Below, in pieces: positions 42,930 to 51,486 of a stretch of 64,000 nt of DNA (its first letter is position 1; each line of letters opens with the position of its first letter). The position numbers were made by a program, and so were the translations under genes. The DNA comes from Natronosalvus hydrolyticus. Its GTDB lineage: Archaea; Halobacteriota; Halobacteria; Halobacteriales; Natrialbaceae. The stretch covers positions 1-64,000 of the forward strand of contig JAOPJZ010000007.1 in the NCBI GenBank assembly GCA_025517525.1, written 5' to 3'. The notes below the pieces were generated by a model, which made no database searches, had not been told where the DNA came from, and saw nothing but the letters and a program-made list of their open reading frames with translations.

Positions 42930-43813
42930 ATATTCACAACTACGAAAAGCTGTGGCTCATCGCCGCCATGTTACTGATTATTGGTTTCATCGTTACCATC
43001 ACGTATGGATCGGTCGGCCTCGGTATCGCCATGATCGACGACTCCGAAGAGACGATCGATCCGAACGCTCTCGAGGACCACGAGCGATTCGGTGATCTGG
43101 GCGTCCACCAGACCGGTGATGGAGAGTACGACGTCAACATCCGGGCCTACCAGTTCAACTTCGAACCCGGCTCCTCCGCACTCGGCGTTCACGATCCGAT
43201 CGTCGTCCCCGAAAACAGCGAAGTCACGTTATACGTCACCAGTCCCGACGTGATACACAGTTTCAGCGTCGTCGGCACGAACGCGAACACGATGGTCGTC
43301 CCTGGTGAGATTTCGGTGATGACCGTGGAGTTCAACGAGGCCAGAGAGTACGGCATCCTCTGTAACGAGTACTGTGGCTCCGGCCACCACGGGATGGAAG
43401 GCGTCATCGAGGTCGTCCCCGAAGACGAGTTCCACCTGTTCTCGGTCGCTGGCGTGGACGCACCCGAATCCGCCCAAGCCGGTGACGAAGTCGAGATTAC
43501 CGCGACGGTCGATAACGATGCCCTCGATGCTGACAGCGCCGCTGTCAGCCTCGAGATCGGCGAGGAAACCTTTGAGAACGAACTCGAGGTCGACGCCGAA
43601 TCGAGCGCCAGCACGACCTTCACCGTCGACACGGGCGCCCTCGACCTCGAGGACGCTGTCGATATCGACTGGACGGTGACTGTCGAAGATGGCTCCGAAG
43701 CGACGCTCGAAGACGGGTCGGCAAGCGGGTCGATCGCTCTCGAGACTGACGACGATGAAAACGACGATACTACTGACGACGATAATGACGAAAGCGATGG
43801 AGGTGACCAATGA
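42926..43813 (+). CDS. cbaB: ba3-type cytochrome oxidase subunit II with extra C-terminal domain
   Basis: The CuA-bearing subunit that accepts electrons from a blue-copper donor. The 295-residue protein has one N-terminal membrane segment, then the cupredoxin with all CuA ligands: His111 in VIHSF, and Cys146, Glu148, Cys150, His154, Met157 in CNEYCGSGHHGM. After the cupredoxin (ending near 170) comes an unusual domain of about 90 residues (AGDEVEITATVDNDALDADS) with the strand pattern of a CARDB/Ig-like fold, then an acidic tail. Overlaps both neighbours by four bases. Confidence 0.93.
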   Translation: MNIHNYEKLWLIAAMLLIIGFIVTITYGSVGLGIAMIDDSEETIDPNALEDHERFGDLGVHQTGDGEYDVNIRAYQFNFEPGSSALGVHDPIVVPENSEVTLYVTSPDVIHSFSVVGTNANTMVVPGEISVMTVEFNEAREYGILCNEYCGSGHHGMEGVIEVVPEDEFHLFSVAGVDAPESAQAGDEVEITATVDNDALDADSAAVSLEIGEETFENELEVDAESSASTTFTVDTGALDLEDAVDIDWTVTVEDGSEATLEDGSASGSIALETDDDENDDTTDDDNDESDGGDQ

Positions 43814-45582
43814 GCGCGTACATAGACCAGTTCCCTGAAGAAGCGAAGGTAATTCGATCGGCGTTTTACGCGTCGTTCTTCGCGCTCGCGCTGGGGGCGG
43901 CGTTCGGGCTGATTCAGACGCTCCATCGGACCGATTTCGTTCGCATCATCCCGGCCGAGATGTATTACACCGTGTTGACTGCCCACGGCGTCCTGATGGT
44001 GGTGACGTTCACGATATTCTTCCTCGTCGCCATCTTTACGTGGGCGGTGACGACGAGTCTCGATCGCGGTGTCGAAGACATCCGTTTCACCTGGTCGTGG
44101 TACGGCCTGATGACGCTTGGAACGGCGTTCGCCGCAATCGCGATTCTCGCCGGCTTCACCGACCGGACCGAAATAAGTGCGGACGTTCTCTTTACGTTCT
44201 ACGCGCCGTTGCAGGCTCATCCCATGTTTTACGTCGGACTGGTCCTGTTCGTCATCGGTACCTGGCTCGCCGGGGCTGACTGGTTCCGCTCGTGGTGGGC
44301 CTGGAAACAGGAGAACCCCGACAAGCGAATCCCACTACCGACGTTCATGGTCCTGACGACGATGATCATGTGGTATCTCGCGACACTCGGAGTTGCCACC
44401 TCGATCATCGCGTTCCTCCTTCCATGGTCGCTCGGTCTTATCGATACCGTCAACCCGACGCTGACCAGAACCCTGTTCTGGTTCTGGGGCCACCCGGTCG
44501 TGTACTTCTGGCTGATGCCGGCGTACATGATGTGGTACATCATGCTTCCAAAGTTCTCCGGTGGTCGCCTGTTCAGTGACCCGCTTGCTCGCGTCGTTTT
44601 CGTGTTGTTCTTGCTCCTCTCGACCCCGGTCGGGATTCACCACCAGTATCTCGACCCCGGTATCGCGGAGGGCTTCAAATTCATTGCGATGACCAACACC
44701 ATGTTCTTGCTCCTGCCCAGCTTGCTGACGGCGTTCACCGTCGTCGCGAGTATGGAGCACGGCGCACGCCAACGCGGGGGTGAAGGCTACTTCGGGTGGT
44801 TGGGCGCGCTCCCGTGGCGTGACCCGGTCTTCACCGGGATGGCACTCGCCGGACTGATGTTCGCCGCCGGTGGGTTCTCCGGGATGATCAACGCCGGGAT
44901 GAATATCAACTACCTCGTCCACAACTCGCTGTGGGTGCCCGGCCACTTCCACCTCACCGTGGGGACCGCAGTGGCACTGACGTTCATGGCCGTCTCCTAC
45001 TACTTCATCCCACAGGTGACCGGCCGACGCCTCGCCAGCAAACAGATCGCCCTCGTACAGGTCGTCATGTGGTTCGTCGGGATGACCTTCATGTCGAACG
45101 CCATGCACCGCGGTGGCTTGCTCGGTATGCCGCGGCGAACCGCCGAACCCGAGTACGCCGGGTTCCAATTCGAGACGGCAATCGGCACCGTCGGTGAACT
45201 CAACGCCCAGATCGCCCTCGGTGGCGTTTTGCTCACACTATCGACACTCCTGTTCATCGTCAACATGTCGATCACAGCGCTGAACGACCGCGACGACGAC
45301 CTGCCGTCTAACACCATTCCGGAGCCGCTCTCCGGACCCAACGAGGCCCCGCTGGTCCTCGATAACCTCAAACTCTGGACGGCCATCGCAGTCGTGCTCG
45401 TCATCTTCGCGTACTCGCTCCCGCTCGCCAGCATCGTCGAGCGCGGCGGCCTCTTCGGCCCCGGCGGCGACGCGTTCCCAATGTTCCTCGAGCTAGCCGA
45501 TTCGTTCGGCTTCGCTCTCGTCGGCGAGACGCTCTCGGCGATGGTCTCGAGTCTGCTCGAGACGCTGCGAACGGTCGTCTAA
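43810..45582 (+). CDS. cbaA: ba3-type cytochrome oxidase subunit I
   Basis: The catalytic subunit that reduces oxygen to water and pumps protons, 590 residues with about 13 membrane segments. Ligands are clear: His59 (low-spin heme), His228 with the Tyr232 cross-link pair in GHPVVYFW, His277 and His278 (CuB) in IHHQY, and His379 and His381 in GHFHLT for the two hemes. The pattern is that of the B family (Thermus ba3). The TAA stop is directly followed by an 82-bp structured repeat. Confidence 0.95.
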   Translation: MSAYIDQFPEEAKVIRSAFYASFFALALGAAFGLIQTLHRTDFVRIIPAEMYYTVLTAHGVLMVVTFTIFFLVAIFTWAVTTSLDRGVEDIRFTWSWYGLMTLGTAFAAIAILAGFTDRTEISADVLFTFYAPLQAHPMFYVGLVLFVIGTWLAGADWFRSWWAWKQENPDKRIPLPTFMVLTTMIMWYLATLGVATSIIAFLLPWSLGLIDTVNPTLTRTLFWFWGHPVVYFWLMPAYMMWYIMLPKFSGGRLFSDPLARVVFVLFLLLSTPVGIHHQYLDPGIAEGFKFIAMTNTMFLLLPSLLTAFTVVASMEHGARQRGGEGYFGWLGALPWRDPVFTGMALAGLMFAAGGFSGMINAGMNINYLVHNSLWVPGHFHLTVGTAVALTFMAVSYYFIPQVTGRRLASKQIALVQVVMWFVGMTFMSNAMHRGGLLGMPRRTAEPEYAGFQFETAIGTVGELNAQIALGGVLLTLSTLLFIVNMSITALNDRDDDLPSNTIPEPLSGPNEAPLVLDNLKLWTAIAVVLVIFAYSLPLASIVERGGLFGPGGDAFPMFLELADSFGFALVGETLSAMVSSLLETLRTVV

Positions 45583-45663
45583 GTGGCTTCCCGACCTGCA
45601 CCCGTGGATGAACTCGATGACGGGTGTCGTGTTCGGCTGACACGCCGCCGCTAGGCGGAGTGG
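45583..45663 (+). mobile_element. 81-bp structured repeat, family 1, copy E
   Basis: It starts GTGGCTTCCCGACC exactly after the oxidase stop codon and ends GGCGGAGTGG, with TAA on both sides. GTTCGGCT, then ACACG and CGGAGT in its second half match copy D. CACCCGT/ACGGGTG and GAAC/GTTC pairings are present. The remaining gap up to 45907 holds operator site 2 and a TATA-like CTTATATG at 45841-45848. Confidence 0.6.
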
Positions 45664-45788
45664 TAATGACGAACCTGGTGGATCGTCAGTAGCGACGAAC
45701 ACTGGCGCATCGACGCTCCATTTCTTTCACGGCTCACTGGGCACCTCGCTCGAGGCCGTGTCCCTGTAACCCGTTCCAGTTCGGGGCG

Positions 45789-45805
45789 TTCCCATCGCGT
45801 GGGAA
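45789..45805. promoter_or_regulatory. Palindromic operator candidate, site 2
   Basis: TTCCCA-TCGCG-TGGGAA is identical to site 1 except for one spacer base. It lies about 100 bases before the 65-residue membrane protein gene. Confidence 0.6.
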
Positions 45806-45906
45806 TCTGCGTTATCGTTCTTGTCTATTGCTGTGGTATACACTTATATGACTCAGACACAACTCATCGGTCGTTCGTTAATCGCTGCTCCGGAGGTGAG
45901 CCACTG

Positions 45907-46104
45907 ATGCGGATCTCGAGAGGTGCACTCCTGGTTTTGCTCGCGTTCAGCATCCCAATTCTCGTCGAGTTGCGGACGGTGTTGAGTTTCTTCAACATCG
46001 AACTCTCGCTGACAGCGACGATGCTGATCGGCGCTGTAGTGCTCGGCCTCATCGTCTTCTGGGCGACGTTCCCCGAGCGGAATCAGAGTAACGCAACAGC
46101 TTGA
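45907..46104 (+). CDS. Small membrane protein of the oxidase locus, 65 residues
   Basis: MRISRGALLVLLAFSIPILV forms one segment, VELRTVLSFFNIELS a polar turn, and MLIGAVVLGLIVFWATF a second. The gene follows the oxidase operon in the same direction and has a copy of the shared palindrome upstream. It may be a small oxidase subunit; no motif shows this directly. Confidence 0.7.
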   Translation: MRISRGALLVLLAFSIPILVELRTVLSFFNIELSLTATMLIGAVVLGLIVFWATFPERNQSNATA

Positions 46105-46304
46105 CTACCCCAAAACTGAACTCGAGGCCTTCTCCTCGAAACCATGTAAACGACGTTCGATATTTCCATGGCGGTTCTAAGCACTCTGAATAGTGTACTA
46201 TCTTACTATCAAAATTTGAATGTAGTGTTATCGGCACCTCGAGGCCAGGGACTGCTTTCGTGCAAACCAGACTCCGTGGGAAATCTGCTCTTCGAGCATA
46301 CCGT

Positions 46305-46321
46305 TTCCCACGCAACGGGAA
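46305..46321. promoter_or_regulatory. Palindromic operator candidate, site 3 (one mismatch)
   Basis: TTCCCA-CGCAA-CGGGAA has one mismatched arm position. A half-site GTGGGAA lies about 30 bases upstream. It is about 50 bases before the ATG at 46370. Confidence 0.5.
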
Positions 46322-46369
46322 TCGCCTCCCTTGCTTTTTGAGGGATAGCACTTACACAGCACTGAGACC

Positions 46370-46633
46370 ATGACACAGCAAACACACGACATCGGAGAAA
46401 CGCTCTGGTTCCGCCTCGTGACCGGCACCATCTGGCTGTTGGTTGCCGTGTTTACCGCCGTCGGTATTTACACGATCAATCCGGAAGCCGTCACCGGCAT
46501 CCTCACCTCCGGGTACTTCCTGAGTACGCTGCTGTTCGGTGGCTTCCTCCTCGTGGTGACGTACCTGATCTTCCGTCAGTACCCGATTCGAACCCCGAGC
46601 CGCGACACCGAACGGTACACCTCCTCGAGGTAG
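46370..46633 (+). CDS. Small membrane protein of the oxidase locus, 87 residues
   Basis: Two membrane segments (about 15-34 and 46-66) lie between a polar N-terminus (MTQQTHDIGETLWFRLVTG) and a basic C-terminus ending SSR. No family is recognised. Location, orientation and the upstream palindrome suggest co-regulation with the ba3 oxidase. Confidence 0.7.
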   Translation: MTQQTHDIGETLWFRLVTGTIWLLVAVFTAVGIYTINPEAVTGILTSGYFLSTLLFGGFLLVVTYLIFRQYPIRTPSRDTERYTSSR

Positions 46634-46788
46634 CCGAGAGCGGCCGACGGAGTCACTCGAGACACCCGAACGCCCACTCTCGACACGCACTTGAGACACG
46701 CCAAAACGCCTTCGTTTTTCCAACTCATTCCGACAGTCGTTGCTGCACAACCGATTGCTCTTTACTGTCGGAGTGATTCACCCCGAGT

Positions 46789-49700
46789 ATGAGCAGGTTC
46801 GGTGAAGTCGACGACGAGTACGACCCACACGCCCTCGAGGAGCGGGTGTTCGAGTACTGGGACGACGTCGACGCCTACGAACGGACGAAGCAGCATCGTG
46901 CCGACGGCGAGTCGTTTTTCTTCGTCGACGGGCCACCGTACACCTCCGGTTCGGCCCACATGGGGACGACCTGGAACAAGAGCCTGAAGGACGTCTACAT
47001 CCGCTACAAGCGAATGCAGGGATTCGACGTCACCGACCGACCGGGCTACGACATGCACGGGCTGCCCATCGAGACCAAAGTCGAGGAGAAACTCGGGTTC
47101 GAGAACAAAAAGGACATCGAGGAGTTCGGCGAGGAGAACTTCATCGAGGCCTGCAAGGAGTACGCCGACGAGCAACTCGAGGGCCTCCAATCGGACTTCA
47201 AATCCTTCGGCGTCTGGATGGACTGGGACGACCCCTACAAGACGGTCAACCCCGAGTACATGGAGGCCGCCTGGTGGGGCTTTTCGAAGGCCGCTGACCG
47301 CGGTCTCGTCGAACAGGGCCAGCGTTCGATCAGCCAGTGTCCCCGGTGTGAGACCGGGCTGGCGAACAACGAAGTCGAGTACGAAGACGTCGAGGACCCT
47401 TCGATCTACGTCACATTCGATCTCGTCGACCGCGAGGGAAGCATCGTCATCTGGACGACCACGCCGTGGACGATCCCTGCGAACGCGTTTACCGCAGTCG
47501 ATCCGGACCTCGAGTATGCGGCAGTTCGTGGCGTCAAAGACGGCGAAAGCGACGTCATCTACGTTGCCGAGGCCTGCGTCGAAGACGTCCTGAAGAAAGG
47601 GCGCTACGACGACTACGAGGTCCTCGAGACGCTCGAGGGCAGCGAGATGCTCGGCTGGGAGTACGAGCATCCGCTGGCCGAGGAGGTGCCCGACCACGCA
47701 GACCACGACGGTGCTCACCAGATCTACGCTGCAGACTACGTGGAGGCCGACCGCACTGGCCTCGTTCACTCCGCACCTGGCCACGGTGAGGAGGACTTCG
47801 TTCGTGGCCGGGAGCTTGGCTTTCCCATCTTCTGTCCCGTCGGCAGCGACGGCGTCTACACCGAAGCAGCCGGCAAGTACGAAGGCCAGTTCGTCAAAGA
47901 CGCCGACGAGGACATTATCGCGGATCTCGAGGCCAACGGAGCCATGCTGGCGTCCGAACACGTCCACCACAGCTACGGTCATTGCTGGCGGTGTGATACG
48001 GGAATCATCCAGATCGTCACCGACCAGTGGTTCATCACGATCACGGACGTCAAAGACGAGTTGCTCGACAACATCGATGACAGCGAGTGGTACCCCGAGT
48101 GGGCTCGAGATAGCCGCTTCCGCGATTTCGTCGAGGAGGCTCCCGACTGGAACGTCTCCCGTCAGCGTTACTGGGGTATCCCGATCCCGATCTGGACCCC
48201 GGAAGGTCGTGATGATGATGAGGATACCATCGTCATCAGTACGCGCGAAGAACTCGCCGAGCGCGTCGATCAGGATATCGACCCTGACACGGTCGACATC
48301 CACAAGGATACCGTCGACGACCTGACGATCACCGAAGACGGGACGACGTACACGCGCGTGCCGGACGTGTTCGACGTCTGGCTGGACTCCTCGGTGGCCT
48401 CGTGGGGGACGCTCGACTTCCCCGAAGACGACAGCCAGTTCGAGGAACTCTGGCCCGCTGATTTCATCCTCGAGGCCCACGACCAGACCCGCGGCTGGTT
48501 CTGGTCCCAGCTGGGGATGGGAACGGCCGCGATGGGCGAAGTCCCCTACGACAAAGTCCTCATGCACGGTCACGCACTGGACGAGGACGGCCGCAAGATG
48601 TCCAAATCCGTCGGCAACGTCGTCGAGCCACACGAAGCAATCGACCGACACGGCTCGGACGCCATGCGGATGTTCCTGCTGTCGGCGAACCCACAGGGAG
48701 ACGACATGCGTTTCTCGTGGGACGGCATGCGGACGATGGAGAACAACCTCCGGACGCTCTGGAACGTGTTCCGCTTCCCGTTGCCGTATATGCGTCTGGA
48801 CGGCTTCGATCCCACGGAGACTACCCTCGAATCCGTAGACGAGGACCTCGAACTCGTCGACGAGTGGATACTCGCCCGGCTCCAGTCCACGAAAGCCGAG
48901 ATCACCGAACACTTCGAGGAATTCAGGCAGGACCGCGCCCTCGAGGCGCTTCTCGAGTTCGTCCTGGAGGATGTCTCACGCTTTTACATTCAGGCGGTCC
49001 GCGAGCGGATGTGGGACGAGTCCGACAGCCCCTCGAAAGCCGCAGCCTACGCGACGATTTATCGCGTGCTCGAGGAAGTCGTCGTCTTACTCGCCCCGTT
49101 CGCTCCCTTCGTCACTGAGGAGATTTACGGGACACTCACGGGCGGCGATGGGCACCCGACGGTGCACATGCACGACTGGCCCGAGGTCGAGGAGTACTGG
49201 GCTGACAGCGAACTCGAGACCGACGTCGCCTACGTCCGGGCCGTCGAGGAGGCCGGTGCCCACGCGCGACAACAGGCCGGACGCAAACTCCGCTGGCCTG
49301 TCGCCCGTGTCGTCGTCGCCGCGAACGACGAGCGCGTGGTCGAGGCCGTCAACCGTCACGAATCACTTGTCGGCGACCGACTCAACGCACGCGAGATCGA
49401 ACTCGTCGAGCCCGGCCAGCAGTGGGGCGAACTGGCCTACTCCGCCGAGGCCGACATGAGCAAGCTCGGTCCCGCTTTCGGCGGTCGCGCCGGTGAGGTC
49501 ATGAACGCGCTCAACGAGGCCCGTATCGACGAAGCCAGTCTCGAGGCGCTCGAGGACGCTGTCGATGACGTCCTCGGAGACGGTGACGAACTGACCGAAG
49601 ACATGGTCTCGTTCGTCACGCAGACACCCGATGACATCGCCGGGACACCCTTTGGCCTCGAGAACGAGGAGGCAGGCGTGGTGTACGTCGACGCGTCGCT

Positions 49701-49992
49701 CACCGACGATATCGAGAGCGAGGGCTACGCTCGCGAGGTCATCCGTCGCGTACAGGAGATGCGCAAGGACCTCGATCTGGACGTCGAGGAACGCATCGTT
49801 CTCGAACTCGAGATCGACGACGACCGCGTGGCCGACCTCGTCGCTGGACGGGAGGACCTGATCTGCGAGGAGGTTCGCGCCGATGAACTCCGTACTGTCG
49901 ACGTCGACAACGGCCAGCGAAAGACGTGGGACGTCGAGGGTGTGAGCGTGGAGTTGGCGCTCGAGCCGGTAGCGGCGGAAGCGTCGGACTGA
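46789..49992 (+). CDS. ileS: Isoleucyl-tRNA synthetase
   Basis: It charges tRNA-Ile. The 1067-residue class I synthetase has the HIGH-type motif as HMGT (57-60) in YTSGSAHMGTTWNKS and KMSKS at 603-607. The editing domain lies between (WTTTPWTIPANA, VHSAPGHGEEDF). The long C-terminal region of archaeal/eukaryotic type completes it. The zinc-binding C-terminal domain of bacterial IleS is absent. An oligo-T terminator follows. Confidence 0.97.
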   Translation: MSRFGEVDDEYDPHALEERVFEYWDDVDAYERTKQHRADGESFFFVDGPPYTSGSAHMGTTWNKSLKDVYIRYKRMQGFDVTDRPGYDMHGLPIETKVEEKLGFENKKDIEEFGEENFIEACKEYADEQLEGLQSDFKSFGVWMDWDDPYKTVNPEYMEAAWWGFSKAADRGLVEQGQRSISQCPRCETGLANNEVEYEDVEDPSIYVTFDLVDREGSIVIWTTTPWTIPANAFTAVDPDLEYAAVRGVKDGESDVIYVAEACVEDVLKKGRYDDYEVLETLEGSEMLGWEYEHPLAEEVPDHADHDGAHQIYAADYVEADRTGLVHSAPGHGEEDFVRGRELGFPIFCPVGSDGVYTEAAGKYEGQFVKDADEDIIADLEANGAMLASEHVHHSYGHCWRCDTGIIQIVTDQWFITITDVKDELLDNIDDSEWYPEWARDSRFRDFVEEAPDWNVSRQRYWGIPIPIWTPEGRDDDEDTIVISTREELAERVDQDIDPDTVDIHKDTVDDLTITEDGTTYTRVPDVFDVWLDSSVASWGTLDFPEDDSQFEELWPADFILEAHDQTRGWFWSQLGMGTAAMGEVPYDKVLMHGHALDEDGRKMSKSVGNVVEPHEAIDRHGSDAMRMFLLSANPQGDDMRFSWDGMRTMENNLRTLWNVFRFPLPYMRLDGFDPTETTLESVDEDLELVDEWILARLQSTKAEITEHFEEFRQDRALEALLEFVLEDVSRFYIQAVRERMWDESDSPSKAAAYATIYRVLEEVVVLLAPFAPFVTEEIYGTLTGGDGHPTVHMHDWPEVEEYWADSELETDVAYVRAVEEAGAHARQQAGRKLRWPVARVVVAANDERVVEAVNRHESLVGDRLNAREIELVEPGQQWGELAYSAEADMSKLGPAFGGRAGEVMNALNEARIDEASLEALEDAVDDVLGDGDELTEDMVSFVTQTPDDIAGTPFGLENEEAGVVYVDASLTDDIESEGYAREVIRRVQEMRKDLDLDVEERIVLELEIDDDRVADLVAGREDLICEEVRADELRTVDVDNGQRKTWDVEGVSVELALEPVAAEASD

Positions 49993-50025
49993 GTGGTTCG
50001 GAACGCTCGCTTCACGCCTGCTCCG

Positions 50026-50031
50026 TTTTTT
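50026..50031 (+). terminator. Oligo-T terminator after ileS
   Basis: Six T residues follow the ileS stop by about 35 bases, ahead of the next gene's upstream region. Confidence 0.45.
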
Positions 50032-50188
50032 CGATCCGTATCGATGTGGTCTCCCCTCGAGTGTCCGGTGGTTCTGGATTCTCCCTGCCGTTCTCGAGTC
50101 TCCGGTCGTTTTCGAGCCTCCCGGTCGTCCTCGAGTCTCCGTTTGTTCGTTCAGAACAGTTATCGAGTTGGAGAAAATACACGTTTCC

Positions 50189-50584
50189 ATGCTCTCCAGA
50201 GAAACGGCCGTGCACGCGATCATCGTCGCTCTCACGTTCGTCTCGTTTGTTTTGCTCGAGCGCGCCGGCGTTGTGGCCCTGGATGGTCCGTCAGCAGGCG
50301 TCGCATTCGTTGTCTTCTACGGGATTTTACTCGGTGGCTCACACCTGGTGTTCGCGCTTCGGGGGAAGGACGGCATGATCCCCGTCGACGCCAGATGGCG
50401 CTATCTCGCCGCCCTCGTGGTCGTACTCGGGGGGAGCGCGCTCGTCTTCTACGGCGAGGGACTGGCCGTCGGCCCACTCGAGTTATCGACGCTCGGCTAT
50501 GCCATCGTCGCCGTGACGGTTATCGGGTACGTCGTCATCGAAGGCGTTGCTGGTTATCGGGCGACGCAGACGCAAACATCCTGA
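50189..50584 (+). CDS. Hypothetical four-segment membrane protein
   Basis: A 131-residue membrane protein with four hydrophobic segments (about 8-24, 35-53, 68-86, 98-121). No signature is recognised. It lies 45 bases before the gene at 50630, and the two plus the following permease-like gene form a same-strand cluster. The ATG at 50189 is preferred over an upstream TTG. Confidence 0.65.
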   Translation: MLSRETAVHAIIVALTFVSFVLLERAGVVALDGPSAGVAFVVFYGILLGGSHLVFALRGKDGMIPVDARWRYLAALVVVLGGSALVFYGEGLAVGPLELSTLGYAIVAVTVIGYVVIEGVAGYRATQTQTS

Positions 50585-50629
50585 TTGGGTGCCACAACAG
50601 TCAACAGGCGGCCGTTCGAACTCACACCA

Positions 50630-51364
50630 GTGAACGCACTCGAGGACGAGTCGGTCGCACAACCCCTCGAGGGTACGGTATCTCCGGCCGAGGAATCGTC
50701 GACTGTCCCGGCAGCTTCGTCGCTCGAGTGGACGGTCGAACCCGAAACCGCTCAAACGGTCCGGTGGCTGCTGGTCGCGCAGGTGGCGCTCGTGGATGTA
50801 GCGCTCGTTTTCGGAGGCCTCCTCGGAGTGGGATGGCTCCTCCGGACGGCTCCACTGTTCGGCGGCGTCGTCGGCGTCTTCGTGGCGGTTCTCACGCTTC
50901 GTTACGGCTTTGCCATCGCCCCGATCGAGCGATGGCGACCGGGCGGCGCGATGTGGGGGCTCGAGCGCGGGTTCATCCTGCGCGGGTTCGCCCTCGGGGC
51001 AGTTTTGTACCTTCTGGGGACCCTGCTGTTCGGTACGTGGCTCGTCGTCGTCGCCGTGGGTGCAGCCGTGCTGTTCGGTCTTGCCAACGTCGTCACCGGC
51101 GATGGTGCCGCGAGGGGTCGACTCGACCTCGAGACCGAAGCGGTCGCCTTCGCGGGGCGCCGTGCCGATATTTCGGCGCTCTCGAGCGTCCGAACGGTCA
51201 CGGTCGGTGACCTCCGGATCGTTCGCCTCGAGGGACCGTCCTTCGGCGAGCTACGATGGTTTGCAGTCCCCGCTGGCGAAACGGGCCGATCAGTGGTTCG
51301 TACCCTCCAACACAATACGCTCGAAGGCGACCCCTCGAGTGTGGATGTGGAGGGACACGGTTAA
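50630..51364 (+). CDS. Hypothetical membrane protein with C-terminal PH-like domain
   Basis: A 244-residue protein from GTG 50630; a TTG at 50585 would add 15 residues directly after the previous stop. Residues 1-45 are acidic, four membrane segments cover about 50-155, and the rest is a soluble beta-rich domain (LDLETEAVAFAGRRADIS, VTVGDLRIVRLEGPSFGELR). This matches a bPH-like surface and resembles the layout of the protein at 10305-11003. Function unknown. Confidence 0.6.
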   Translation: MNALEDESVAQPLEGTVSPAEESSTVPAASSLEWTVEPETAQTVRWLLVAQVALVDVALVFGGLLGVGWLLRTAPLFGGVVGVFVAVLTLRYGFAIAPIERWRPGGAMWGLERGFILRGFALGAVLYLLGTLLFGTWLVVVAVGAAVLFGLANVVTGDGAARGRLDLETEAVAFAGRRADISALSSVRTVTVGDLRIVRLEGPSFGELRWFAVPAGETGRSVVRTLQHNTLEGDPSSVDVEGHG

Positions 51365-51486
51365 TGGGACGCCACCAGTACGACCTACCGAATGCGCTGT
51401 TTCGCGACTGCTCTCGATGTCGACCTGTCTGAGATGCCGGCTCCGACAAGCCGTCTACAGGCCGTTATCTGCCTTTCTCACTCGAG

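Noticed and set aside
46762..48912. 716-codon minus-strand frame opposite ileS
   Set aside because: The plus strand is isoleucyl-tRNA synthetase with HMGT and KMSKS motifs; the antisense frame is a codon-bias artefact.
49993..51210. 405-codon Arg-rich plus-strand frame over the membrane cluster
   Set aside because: Strongly basic composition unlike haloarchaeal proteins; the frames chosen encode acidic or membrane proteins.
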